A stretch of DNA of 48,088 nt from an uncultured Caulobacter sp. (GTDB lineage: Bacteria; Pseudomonadota; Alphaproteobacteria; Caulobacterales; Caulobacteraceae): the NCBI RefSeq assembly GCF_947036865.1, contig NZ_CAMQSF010000029.1:1-48088 (forward strand), given 5' to 3'. The notes beneath the pieces are model-generated. The model was not told the DNA's origin. It searched no databases and saw only the letters and a program-made list of their open reading frames with translations. Shown here piece by piece: positions 10,501-17,773 of the stretch; position 1 is the stretch's first letter; each line of letters begins with the position of its first letter. Made by a program: the position numbers and the translations under genes.

Positions 10501-10937
10501 ATGCGCGCCACGCCCTCGGGATCGTCGACCAGGGTGATGTCGCCTTTCGCGCCCTTGATCGCCACCCACTGGGGCGAGACCACGTCGAGCTTGTCGACAT
10601 TGCGGCGCAGCGATTCGCGGCTGTCCTCGTCCCAGGCCACGTAGAAGCCGACCGACAGGGGACGCACCGCCGCGCCGTTGGGCGCGGTCTTGGGCCGGGG
10701 CACGCGGCGCCAGGTCTCGGCCGGACGCGCCCGGCGCGGGCTTTCCTGGTGCAGGGCGGTCAGGACGTGGGGGTCCTTCAGCGGCGCGTCCGGCAAGCGG
10801 GGCGCGAAGGCCAGGGTCGCCACGAAGCCCGCCACGATGGCGGCGAGCGCCGAGATGACGATCCCCAGAACCAGCTTGGCCCGTCGCTCACGCTTGCCCG
10901 TGGGGTCGTGAAAGATGTGGCGGTCTTCGGGGGTCAT
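7575..10937 (-). CDS. Fused GH18-like hydrolase / CE4 polysaccharide deacetylase / GT2 glycosyltransferase
   Basis: A 1,120-residue membrane protein with three enzyme domains. A TM anchor (about 21-45) is followed by a GH18-type domain (about 92-400) with YGGYVFDFENL, whose Asp-x-Glu (204-206) matches the catalytic pair of the family. A CE4/NodB deacetylase domain (about 470-680) has TFDDGPD (479-485), HSWTHP (532-537), RPPFFG, DPDDW and LLHD. After a TM segment (about 705-733) comes a processive GT2 synthase (about 750-970) with LDDGS (784-788), ALDADT, EDQD (927-930) and QRFRW (964-968), then three or more C-terminal TM segments. The domains imply making, N-deacetylating and trimming a beta-linked GlcNAc-type polymer, comparable to the Pga proteins but in one chain. 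The polymer itself is inferred. The esterase lies downstream. Confidence 0.9.
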   Translation of the reverse strand: MTPEDRHIFHDPTGKRERRAKLVLGIVISALAAIVAGFVATLAFAPRLPDAPLKDPHVLTALHQESPRRARPAETWRRVPRPKTAPNGAAVRPLSVGFYVAWDEDSRESLRRNVDKLDVVSPQWVAIKGAKGDITLVDDPEGVARIANAPNHPAVLPLVHNSANAQFNGPLADALLADPAARAKLIDNLSRLAAQHGYGGYVFDFENLSAKGLAAYPKFLDEARAAFKDTGREAWVTAPFDEEGWPLKRLQDSSDALVLMAYDQHYALGDPGPNAGQDWYQSELGKRFAHQLDPARTILALGAYGYDWTLKPDGSRASGSPATFHEAMRNAQDASATIRMDADALNPTYTYTDDNGDNHVVWFLDAVTLFNQVKVSDPWKPRGYGLWRMGMEDPGVWSLLGKPYGQVTATGLTSLANGQGVDFDGGGEVLRVAALPTPGKRSLAFDPATGLISGQTYDVIPSSYVIERYGQKKGLVALTFDDGPDGRWTPKILDILKAKKAPATFFVIGQNMQKRPDLVQREVAEGHDVGGHSWTHPNIAETPLAQVTVELNATQRLFEVLTGRSMRLFRPPFFGDAEPSTPHEVAPLVIAQTLGYMSVGLRIDPDDWQKPSPQEIIDRTLDRLDNPGNRPGQVVLLHDAGGDRSRTVAALPGLIDAIRARGYRFVTIGELAGMTPEQVMPPTSRTALDLALDRLGFDFFRWAQSGMTALFLTAIFLGVARLVFLASLALVHRFWTHEEPQDLDPEDGPLVSVLIPCFNEEKVIAASVARILESHWKNLEVLVLDDGSKDRTADEVRKHFANDPRVTLLSFPNGGKARAVNRGLAVAKGEYVVALDADTLFPPETIGRLARWFQDEDIGAVAGNAIVGNRVNIVTRWQALEYVTAQNLERRALSALGAVTVVPGAVGAWRKSVLDDLGGYPADTLAEDQDLTIACQRAGWKVAFDPEARAYTEAPDTVGGLLKQRFRWSFGTLQCVWKHRRAMFNRKTPVLGFVALPQIWLFQILLAVAAPLVDLGVIWALISSVYAAAAHPVEWRPDDLILGLVYWAVFIGVDLAAGALGMLLEKRAPWGDLPFLPVQRFGYRQLMYYVVVKSVVMAIRGGRVGWGKLERRGSVSVKVG

Positions 10938-11005
10938 TCAGGCGCTCGCGGTTCTTTGCGGCAGTGATACCTGAAATTGACGGAAGCGTGGCGATAGGTC
11001 CGCTA

Positions 11006-11049
11006 GAGCCTGTGTGTTTTGGATGGAATCATCCGGAACGCACGGGCTT
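11006..11049 (+). repeat. Long imperfect hairpin upstream of the glycan synthase gene
   Basis: Bases 11006-11025 and 11030-11049 pair over 20 positions around a GAAT loop: 15 Watson-Crick pairs and five G-T pairs. On the plus strand every position can pair; on the minus strand the five wobbles become A-C mismatches. It lies in the 202-bp gap between the MFS stop (11140) and the fused glycosyltransferase start (10937), antisense to both. It is followed by GC-rich sequence with no clear terminator and could be a dispersed repeat or part of a small RNA. Confidence 0.55.
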
Positions 11050-11139
11050 GGTTTCAGGCCTCTGGCGCGTGGCGCCGCCGAAACGGCGCGCGCTTTCGGC
11101 TATCATGCTCCACGAAGGCGGCGTTTGGTCGCGGGGCCC

Positions 11140-12450
11140 CTACTCGACCCAGTCGCGGGCCAGCCGGCGCGCGGCGAGGATGAACAGCAGCGCCGCCAGC
11201 AGGTAGAAGCCCATGCCGGTATAGATCGCCCAGCGCAGCGATTCGGCCCCGAAGGTCGGCTTCAGCAGGTCCGAGACCAGGCCGAAATAATAGACCCCGA
11301 CGGCGATCCCCAGGAGGTTGTTGATCAGCAGGAACAGGGCCGAGGCCGTGGTCCGCATCGGCGCGGGGGCCAGATGCTGCACGGCGGCGGTGATCGGTCC
11401 CAGCCAGGTCAGGTTCAGGCCCGTGGGGATCAGGAAGATCGCGAAGGCCAAGGCCAGCGAGGCCTGCCCCCCGAGCCCGCCCACCAGGCTGCCGCTGTTC
11501 ATGGCCAGCAGGAAACAGGGCGCCGAGATCAGGAAGGCGATGGCCGGGGTCAGCGGGTAGGCGGCCTTGGACTTCGCGCCCAGCCGGTCGGCGACCGCGC
11601 CGCCCAGCCAGATGCCCAGCAGGCCGCCGAAGAAGGCGATGCCCGAATAGTACCAGGCGGTCTGCGCCAGGGTGAGGCCAAGGCTCCGCATGAAGAACGA
11701 CGGCAGCCAGGCCGCGACGCCATAGCCGCAGACCGACGACGAGGCCGCGCCCAGCGACAGCAGCCAGAAGCTGGGCTTGGCGGCCAGCAGCCGGACCACC
11801 GCGCCGAACGGCGGGACGGGCGCGGCGACCAGAGGCGCCTCGGCCGGATCATCGGCGCCGCCGCGCTTGGGATCGCGCACGATCAGCCGGAACACCGGAG
11901 CCAGCAGCACGCCCAGCGCGCCCACCGCGACGAAGGCCGTGCGCCAGCCGTAGTGGACGGCCAGCAGGCCGCCGACCAGGGTCCCGGCGGCCGTGCCCAG
12001 CGGAATGCCGAAGGCGTAGGCGGCCAGGGCCCGGGCGCGTTGATGCTTGGGGAAATAGTCCGCGATCAGCGAATAGGCCGGGGCCACCCCGCCCGCCTCG
12101 CCGATGCCGACGCCCATGCGGGCCAGGAACAGGTGGCCAAAGCTTCCGACCATGCCGCACAGGGCGGTGAAGCCGCTCCACAGGGTCAGGGCCGCGGTGA
12201 TGATCCAGACGCGGCTGAAGCGGTCGGCCAGCCAGGCGATCGGGATGGCCAGGGTGGTGTAGAGCAGCGCGAAGGCCAGGCCGCCCATCAGGCCGAACTG
12301 GCCGTCGGTCAGGTAGAACTCGTCCTTGATCGGCTTGGCCAGGATGCCGAGGATCTGCCGATCGAGAAAGTTCAGCGTGTAGGCCAGGATCAGCATGGCC
12401 AGGACCACGTAGCGATAGCCGCCCGTCGTCGTCGTCCGCCACTCGCTCAT
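11140..12450 (-). CDS. MFS transporter (spinster-like)
   Basis: A 436-residue inner-membrane protein with 12 predicted hydrophobic segments. The N-terminus LNFLDRQILGILAKPIKDEF and the loop WLADRFSRVW (D-R-x-S/G-R-R-like motif A between TM2 and TM3) are typical of spinster-type carriers common in sphingomonads and Caulobacter. GIGEAGGVAPAYSLIADYFPKHQRARA (about 112-138, quoted in part by position) marks TM4 and the following loop. It follows the TonB-dependent receptor in the same direction after a strong terminator, suggesting a separately tuned but related role: outer-membrane uptake by the receptor and inner-membrane transfer here. The substrate is unknown. Confidence 0.85.
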   Translation of the reverse strand: MSEWRTTTTGGYRYVVLAMLILAYTLNFLDRQILGILAKPIKDEFYLTDGQFGLMGGLAFALLYTTLAIPIAWLADRFSRVWIITAALTLWSGFTALCGMVGSFGHLFLARMGVGIGEAGGVAPAYSLIADYFPKHQRARALAAYAFGIPLGTAAGTLVGGLLAVHYGWRTAFVAVGALGVLLAPVFRLIVRDPKRGGADDPAEAPLVAAPVPPFGAVVRLLAAKPSFWLLSLGAASSSVCGYGVAAWLPSFFMRSLGLTLAQTAWYYSGIAFFGGLLGIWLGGAVADRLGAKSKAAYPLTPAIAFLISAPCFLLAMNSGSLVGGLGGQASLALAFAIFLIPTGLNLTWLGPITAAVQHLAPAPMRTTASALFLLINNLLGIAVGVYYFGLVSDLLKPTFGAESLRWAIYTGMGFYLLAALLFILAARRLARDWVE

Positions 12451-12480
12451 CGCCCCGCCCCCGTCACGCCGCCGCTTACA

Positions 12481-12518
12481 TAAGGAAAGGGCGGGATCCG
12501 TTGCAGCGGATCCCGCCC
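12481..12518 (-). terminator. Rho-independent terminator of the TonB-dependent receptor gene
   Basis: A perfect 12-bp stem GGGCGGGATCCG (12489-12500) / CGGATCCCGCCC (12507-12518) with a 6-base loop lies 18 bases beyond the receptor stop codon on the minus strand. It is followed there by TTTCCTTA. It separates the receptor from the MFS gene. Confidence 0.85.
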
Positions 12519-12536
12519 AGTTGGTCGCCTAGATGA

Positions 12537-14783
12537 TTAGAACGCCACCTCGACCGAGGCGGACACGGTGCGCGGCGGACCGTAGAAGCCGATCACCGAG
12601 TTGTTGTAGGTCGGCGCCCCGAAGTTGTAGCCGCCGGTGCGGTACTTCTCGTTGGTCAGGTTCTTGCCGGTCAGGGCCAGCTTGTAGCGGCCGCCCGGCG
12701 CGGTCCAGATCGCCGTCAGGTCGACCAGGGTGAAGGCCTTCTGGTCCAGCAGCGGCAGGGGCTGCTCGAACTGCTGATAGCTGTCGCGATAGCTGACCAT
12801 CGGGGTGATCGCCAGGTCGCCGCCCGCCAGGTCGCCGCGCCAGGTCAGGCTGACATTGCCCGTCCACCGAGGCGTGTTCTGGAAGCCGTAGAGATTGGCC
12901 ACGTTGACGACCTGGCCGGTGGCCAGGGTCTGGGACGGATTCACCGGGTTCGGCGCGCCGGCCGGCACGAAGCGGCTGAAGCGATCGTACTTGGCGTGGA
13001 TGTAGCCGAGGGCGACATTGCCCGACAGGTGCTGGCTGAGCTTGGCGTTGGCTTCGAACTCGGCGCCGTACAGCGTCGAGGCGCCGGCGTTGTCGACCGA
13101 GCTGGCGATGCCCGAGGGCACCACGACCTGGGTCGTGACCTGCTGGTCGGTGTATTTCGACAGGAAGATCGCCGACGAGAACGAGACGCGGCGGTCGAGG
13201 GCGAAGCCCTTCAGGCCGGCTTCGTAGGTCTTGACGATTTCCGGGCGGTAGCCCTGGGTCGTCTGCGGGGTGATGAGCGCGTCGCCGCGCATGTCCCAGC
13301 CGCCCGACTTGAAGCCCTTCGAGAACGACACGTACGACGTCAGGTCGTCGCTGAGTTCGTACGAGGCCGAGATGCGGGGCGTGAACTGGTCGAAGGTCTT
13401 CTGAGCGGTGTAGTTGGTGCGCGTCTGCAGGATCGGCCGCTGGGCGCCGCCCTGATAGGGCGACCGCGTCGCGCCGAGATAGAAGAACCGGTAGACATTG
13501 GCGTGCTTGGCGTCGCTGGTGGCGCGGGCGCCCAGCGAGACCTTGAACTTGTCGGTCAGGTTGGCGCTGAAGTCGAAGAACGCCGCGAAGCTCCGGGTGC
13601 TGACCTTGCCGCCGTCGGCGATCGAGACGCCGAGGTTGCCGGCGATGGTGTCGAACTCGCCCGAGGCCTGGCTGTTCATGTAGTAGAGGCCGAAGACGCC
13701 CTGGACGTTCTCGTCCGAGTAGACGGCCTGCAGTTCCTGCGAGAACGAGCGGTCGTCGTAGGTGGCCGGCACGTCCAGGGTCGGCAGCGGCGTGCCGTCG
13801 AAGTCGATCAGGGTGTCGGTGTGGCCGCGGCGATTGGCGGTGATCGACTTGAACGTCAGGTTCTTGGTCGCCTGCCACTCGCCCGTCAGCGACATGCCCC
13901 GGGTCTCGACGTGGTTCTGGTCGCCCAGACCGGCCTGGGTGTCGTAGATGCCGAGGATCGGATAGTTCCCCACCGTCGGCAGGGTCTCGCGGTGCCCGTG
14001 ACGCGGGTTGGAGTCGTCCACGACCTTGTCGTAGGCCAGACGGAAGAACAAGGCGTCGGTCGGCTTGTACTCGGCGCTCAGGCGGTAGGCGTGAACGTCC
14101 TTGTTGTAGTGCTGGGCGCCGGTGGTCAGGTTCTTGCCATAGCCGTCGCGGTTGTAGAGCGCGTAGGCGGCGCCGATCGACAGACCCGTGTCGGCGATCG
14201 GAGTCTGGGCGGTCACCAGGACATCGGTCTGGTTATAGCTGCCATAGGTGGCTCGCACCTTGGCGGCCGCCTCGTCGCCCAGGCGCTTGGTCACATACTT
14301 GATGGCGCCGCCGATGGTGTTGCGGCCGTACAGCGTGCCTTGCGGCCCGCGCAGCACTTCGATGCGCTGCACGTCGAAGATGTCGAGCACCGCGCCCTGC
14401 GGACGGTAGATATAGACGTCGTCGACATAGAGGCCGACGCCGGGCTCGTAGCCCCACAGCGGATCCTGCTGGCCCACGCCGCGGATGTAGCTGATCAGGG
14501 TCGAGTTCGACCCGCGCGCGGTCTGAACGGTGATGTTCGGGGTGGTCTGCGACAGGACGGTGATGTCCGTGCCGCCCGAGCGCTCCAGCTTCTCGCCCGA
14601 GAAGGCCGAGACGGCCACCGGGACGTCCTTGAGATTTTCCTCGCGGCGCCGGGCCGTGACGACGACCTGATCCACCGCGATGGCGCTGTCGCCCGTCGGG
14701 GCCTGTTGCCGCGCCGACGCGACGCCCGCGATCGCGCTCCACGCCGCGCCGGCCAGCAGCGCGACCTTCCACATCGAAGTCAT
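12537..14783 (-). CDS. TonB-dependent outer-membrane receptor
   Basis: A 748-residue outer-membrane beta-barrel protein. The signal peptide (MTSMWKVALLAGAAWSAIAGVASA) is followed by a plug domain starting at VDQVVVTARRREENLKDVPV, the form usual in Caulobacter and sphingomonad receptors. Plug landmarks include GVGLYVDDVYIYRP and RIEVLRGPQGTLYGRNTIGG; the barrel ends in the C-terminal aromatic VSASVEVAF. I chose the ATG at 14783, which has GGGAGG six bases upstream; a 35-residue in-frame upstream extension is not signal-peptide-like. A TetR gene lies directly upstream on the same strand, and an inverted repeat about 130 bp upstream may be its operator. No iron-specific feature is visible, so the ligand may be a carbohydrate, aromatic or other compound. 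Confidence 0.93.
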   Translation of the reverse strand: MTSMWKVALLAGAAWSAIAGVASARQQAPTGDSAIAVDQVVVTARRREENLKDVPVAVSAFSGEKLERSGGTDITVLSQTTPNITVQTARGSNSTLISYIRGVGQQDPLWGYEPGVGLYVDDVYIYRPQGAVLDIFDVQRIEVLRGPQGTLYGRNTIGGAIKYVTKRLGDEAAAKVRATYGSYNQTDVLVTAQTPIADTGLSIGAAYALYNRDGYGKNLTTGAQHYNKDVHAYRLSAEYKPTDALFFRLAYDKVVDDSNPRHGHRETLPTVGNYPILGIYDTQAGLGDQNHVETRGMSLTGEWQATKNLTFKSITANRRGHTDTLIDFDGTPLPTLDVPATYDDRSFSQELQAVYSDENVQGVFGLYYMNSQASGEFDTIAGNLGVSIADGGKVSTRSFAAFFDFSANLTDKFKVSLGARATSDAKHANVYRFFYLGATRSPYQGGAQRPILQTRTNYTAQKTFDQFTPRISASYELSDDLTSYVSFSKGFKSGGWDMRGDALITPQTTQGYRPEIVKTYEAGLKGFALDRRVSFSSAIFLSKYTDQQVTTQVVVPSGIASSVDNAGASTLYGAEFEANAKLSQHLSGNVALGYIHAKYDRFSRFVPAGAPNPVNPSQTLATGQVVNVANLYGFQNTPRWTGNVSLTWRGDLAGGDLAITPMVSYRDSYQQFEQPLPLLDQKAFTLVDLTAIWTAPGGRYKLALTGKNLTNEKYRTGGYNFGAPTYNNSVIGFYGPPRTVSASVEVAF

Positions 14784-14914
14784 GGGGTTCCCTCCCTTGC
14801 GTTCCGCCCGTCCGAGCCGGATCCGTCTTTCGCGGACGCAAGCTCGGCTTCGCCCATTCATCGAACGGCGAATTGCGGACACAATCACCCGAACCGGCTC
14901 CGGACGCCAGCGCT

Positions 14915-14936
14915 TTTTTCATCAGGTGATGAAAAA
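14915..14936. promoter_or_regulatory. 22-bp inverted repeat, probable TetR operator for the receptor gene
   Basis: TTTTTCATCA (14915-14924) and TGATGAAAAA (14927-14936) are perfect 10-bp arms around GG. It sits between the end of the tetR gene (14950) and the TonB receptor start (14783). Length and symmetry fit a TetR dimer site. It could also act as a weak hairpin at the end of tetR. Confidence 0.6.
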
Positions 14937-14949
14937 TGGTGCGGCGGAC

Positions 14950-15642
14950 CTATCCCGCCTTGGCGATCACCGCCTCGAAGCCGGCGGCGCAGTAGGCGAA
15001 CAGCCGCTGGCGCACCGCTTCCAGGTCGCTGGAGTGGCACTCGCCCTCGGACAGCGAGTCGATCCGTCCGGTCTCGGACAGGGACAGCATCATCGATCCG
15101 GTCAGGAACTGATAGCACCAGTAGAGGTCGCGATAGGCCGCCTGGGGCCGCACGGTCTTCAGCGTCTCGACCAGCTGATGCACGACGGGATCGAAGAACC
15201 GGGCCATGGTCTCGCCGCCCCAGGCCGGCGTGTTGTTCACCTGGGCGACCAGGGCGAAGTAGTTCTTCCAGCCCGCCCCGCCCTCCTGAGAGATGCGCAG
15301 CAGCGGCTCGATGAAGGCCTCGATCACGCCCTCGACGGTCATGGCCTCGGCGTGGGCCTTCACATAGGCGTTCATCGACGCCTCGCGGGCCGTGTTCAGG
15401 ATCTCGGCCCGGCGCAGGAACACCGCGTCGAACAGCTCGCGCTTGGCGCCGAAATAGTAGTGGATCAGCGCCGTATCGACCCCGGCCTCGGCCGCCACCT
15501 GCCGGGTGGTCACACCGTGGAAGCCGTGACGCGCGAACAGGCCCTCGGCGGCGTCGAGGATGGTTTCCTTCAGGTCCAGGCCCTTGGCCTTGGACGGACG
15601 CCCCCGGCCGCCGGCGCGGGCGCGGGGCTTGGCTACGGTCAT
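14950..15642 (-). CDS. TetR family transcriptional regulator
   Basis: A 230-residue DNA-binding repressor-type protein. A basic N-terminal tail (residues 1-22) precedes a TetR_N helix-turn-helix: ETILDAAEGLFARHGFHGVTTRQVAAEAGVDTALIHYYFGAKRELF is visible across about residues 26-71. The C-terminal region is all-helical ligand-binding type. It is upstream of the TonB receptor on the same strand with a near-ideal inverted repeat between them, so it probably controls the receptor and perhaps the MFS gene. The Shine-Dalgarno sequence at the chosen ATG is weak. Confidence 0.9.
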   Translation of the reverse strand: MTVAKPRARAGGRGRPSKAKGLDLKETILDAAEGLFARHGFHGVTTRQVAAEAGVDTALIHYYFGAKRELFDAVFLRRAEILNTAREASMNAYVKAHAEAMTVEGVIEAFIEPLLRISQEGGAGWKNYFALVAQVNNTPAWGGETMARFFDPVVHQLVETLKTVRPQAAYRDLYWCYQFLTGSMMLSLSETGRIDSLSEGECHSSDLEAVRQRLFAYCAAGFEAVIAKAG

Positions 15643-15714
15643 GGACAGGGGCTCGCCGTGGGTTGCGCTCCGTCCTCGGATAGGCGCAACCCGGCGGCCC
15701 TGGCAAGATCGGCG

Positions 15715-16146
15715 TTACTTCAGATGGATGACCTGGGTGTTGGCGCCTGCCTTCACGGCGAACGCAGCGTCGTCGAAGCTGGGCGGCCCCATGGTGATCG
15801 GCGCGTCGCGCGAGAAGCCGAACGGCTCGGTCGGATAGCCGTAGTTGTCGCGGGCCAGCTTGCCGTCGCCGTCGACGTCCTGGAACACCTTCACGCCATA
15901 GGTCCCGGGCGGCAGGGCGACGATCTTGGCGGTCGCGTCGGCGGCCGGGACCACCGCCACCCTCACAGGCTTGCTGGCGGCCCAGCCCGCGGCGCCGTCA
16001 TAGACGCCGATCATCAGCTTGCCCGAGGTCGACTTCAGTCCGGGGAAGCTCAGGGTCAGGTCGCCGAGCGCCTCCTGGGCGTGGGCGGCGGAGGCGATGG
16101 CGGCCGCGGCGATCAGCGACAGGCCGAGGGTCTTCAGCGGGGTCAT
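15715..16146 (-). CDS. DUF2141 family secreted protein
   Basis: A 143-residue protein with a signal peptide (MTPLKTLGLSLIAAAAIASAAHA), so periplasmic or exported. The mature part has the DUF2141 pattern: GDLTLSFPGLKSTSGKLMIGVYD, then ALPPGTYGVKVFQDVDGDGKL and NYGYPTEPFGFS. The DVDGDGKLARD loop resembles a calcium-binding loop. The ATG at 16146 is preferred over one seven codons upstream because it gives a clean signal peptide and has AAAGGA upstream. It follows the DUF2306 gene by 28 bp on the same strand and is probably cotranscribed. The family has no assigned reaction. Confidence 0.85.
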   Translation of the reverse strand: MTPLKTLGLSLIAAAAIASAAHAQEALGDLTLSFPGLKSTSGKLMIGVYDGAAGWAASKPVRVAVVPAADATAKIVALPPGTYGVKVFQDVDGDGKLARDNYGYPTEPFGFSRDAPITMGPPSFDDAAFAVKAGANTQVIHLK

Positions 16147-16174
16147 GGGGAAATCCTTTCCAATCAAGCTTGGC

Positions 16175-16735
16175 TCAGCCCAGGAACATCGTCCAGAGCA
16201 GGCGGCCGGGAATGAAGGCGAACAGGCCGGCCAGCAGCAGGCCGCCGACGAACATGCCGGTCATGGCCCTGCGGTGGGCGGCCACCTTGCCGCGCTTGAT
16301 CGCGTAGACCGCGCCGGGCAGGCCCACGATCGTCCACCCCGACAGCAGGTGAATGAAGCTGAAGTGGCCGTTGTTCAGTTGGCGGATGAACAGGGAGCTG
16401 ACCGCCGTGACGCCCATGGCGATCACCCAGGTCCAGCCCAGCGCCTTGTGCAGGCGCGTGCCCTTGACGCGCATCATCAGGGCGACGCCGATGATCAGGG
16501 CGGACAGGGCCGCCGTCAGGTGGATCTGGACGGCCAGGGGCTCGGCCGCCAGCAGCGACAGGTCCGGCGCGTGGGGATGGACGCCCCGCGCGACCAGGAA
16601 CGCGCCGATGCCGGTGAACAGCCTCGGCGCGGCGACCACGACCACCAGAATGGCCAGGGTCACGCCCAGGACGGCGTTCCGCAGGGCGTCGTCGCCGAGG
16701 ATCAGGCGACCGATTGACTTGGCCTTCGCATGCAT
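16175..16735 (-). CDS. DUF2306 family membrane protein
   Basis: A 186-residue inner-membrane protein with about four to five hydrophobic segments. Conserved DUF2306 features are the histidines in VQIHLTAALSALIIG, RVKGTRLHKALGWTWV, SFIHLLSGWTIVGL and KVAAHRRAMTGMF. This His-plus-TM pattern resembles haem or metal-binding membrane proteins, but no function is established. It is first in a two-gene unit with DUF2141 and divergent from a LytTR regulator. Confidence 0.85.
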   Translation of the reverse strand: MHAKAKSIGRLILGDDALRNAVLGVTLAILVVVVAAPRLFTGIGAFLVARGVHPHAPDLSLLAAEPLAVQIHLTAALSALIIGVALMMRVKGTRLHKALGWTWVIAMGVTAVSSLFIRQLNNGHFSFIHLLSGWTIVGLPGAVYAIKRGKVAAHRRAMTGMFVGGLLLAGLFAFIPGRLLWTMFLG

Positions 16736-16809
16736 CTTCCTTCACTCCCGGTTCGAGCGGGGCGACCGATCGCCTCGCCGTCGACATCGGTGTTGGAGCG
16801 GGCGGCCTC

Positions 16810-17625
16810 GTGTCTCAATCGGCTTTGCGTCAAACGCCGGCCTCGCTGCGTGAGCGGCTGGCCGGCGCCGTTCACGCTTCGCGAACGGTATGGTTCGGAC
16901 GCGACGCGCTGCGCGGCTACCTCGTGTCTGGCGGCGCGGGGGTGTTCCTGGCGCTGATCGGCGCCATGGGCTCGTACCAGGCGCCGCTGCTCCCGCGCCT
17001 GCTCTACTGGGTGGGTCTGAGCGTCGCGGGCGCCGTGGTCGGGACGGGCGTCACCCAGCTGATCGGCCGCGAGGGCCGCGCCGACAACCACCCATGGCTC
17101 TATGGGACGGCGACGGTGATCCTGATCACCCTGCCCTTCACCGTGGTCGTCTGGCTCGTCAGCGAAGCGCTGTTCGTCGGCCGTCTGAGGCCCGAGACCC
17201 TGCCGCGCTATCTGCTCCCGGTGCTGATCGTGACGACGGCGATGACGGCGCTGAACTTCCTGGTGCAGCGCCGCCCGCCCGAGACCCACGCCGCGCCGAC
17301 GGGCGCGCCGGCGCCCCGGTTCCTCGATCGCCTGCCGCCCAAGCTGCGCGGCGCCGAGCTCTACGCGGTCGAGGCGGAGGACCATTATCTGCGCCTGCAC
17401 ACCTCGCGCGGCCAGGACCTGATCCTGATGCGCCTGTCCGACGCGGTGGCGGAGCTGGAGGGCATCGAAGGCGCCCAGACCCACCGCTCGTGGTGGGTGG
17501 CCAAGGCGGCGGTCGAAGCCGCCCGGCGCGGCGACGGCCGGGCGACGCTGTCGCTGAAGGGCGGCGCCGAGGCCCCGGTCAGCAGGGCCTACGCCAAGGC
17601 CCTGCGCGAGGCGGGCTGGTACTGA
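16810..17625 (+). CDS. Membrane-anchored LytTR-domain transcriptional regulator
   Basis: About 271 residues. After a polar N-terminus, roughly four TM segments (about 40-150, for example GAGVFLALIGAMGSY and TVILITLPFTVVVWLV) are followed by a C-terminal LytTR DNA-binding domain: LYAVEAEDHYLRLHTSRGQDLILMR and the hallmark HRSWWVAKAAV. No receiver domain is present, so the membrane part probably senses the signal. The start is uncertain: I prefer the GTG at 16810 (VSQSALRQ) because the longer in-frame ATG at 16714 would overlap the divergent DUF2306 coding sequence and encode an atypical stretch. It probably regulates the divergent DUF2306-DUF2141 pair. Confidence 0.8.
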   Translation: MSQSALRQTPASLRERLAGAVHASRTVWFGRDALRGYLVSGGAGVFLALIGAMGSYQAPLLPRLLYWVGLSVAGAVVGTGVTQLIGREGRADNHPWLYGTATVILITLPFTVVVWLVSEALFVGRLRPETLPRYLLPVLIVTTAMTALNFLVQRRPPETHAAPTGAPAPRFLDRLPPKLRGAELYAVEAEDHYLRLHTSRGQDLILMRLSDAVAELEGIEGAQTHRSWWVAKAAVEAARRGDGRATLSLKGGAEAPVSRAYAKALREAGWY

Positions 17626-17640
17626 GGCGGGGGCGTCTCC

Positions 17641-17766
17641 GTTTTCCCGGCGAATGCCGGGACCCAGATCTCGGAGCGTTCGAGGTGATCGGAAGAGCGC
17701 CGCGCGGCGAGAGCCCGCCCCGGCGCTTTTCCATCTGGGCCCCGGCGTTCGCCGGGGAAATCGGGG
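17641..17766. repeat. Family A hairpin repeat pair between convergent genes
   Basis: The left unit has stem TCCCGGC/GCCGGGA (loop GAAT) followed by CCCAGAT (to 17669). The right unit, inverted (17733-17766), has stem CCCCGGC/GCCGGGG (loop GAAC on the minus strand) followed by the same CCCAGAT tag. Both tags point inward. The T:A to C:G change at the base of the stem is compensated. It occupies the gap between the LytTR and NodT stop codons and may end transcription in both directions. Confidence 0.85.
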
Positions 17767-17773
17767 ATGGGTT

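Noticed and set aside
7845..10967. Open frame of 1,040 codons antisense to the glycan fusion gene
   Set aside because: Same kind of shadow: low-complexity composition, and all motifs lie on the minus strand.
16714..16809. Upstream ATG start for the LytTR regulator
   Set aside because: It would overlap the divergent DUF2306 gene and leave no room for a promoter; the added residues have no family similarity.
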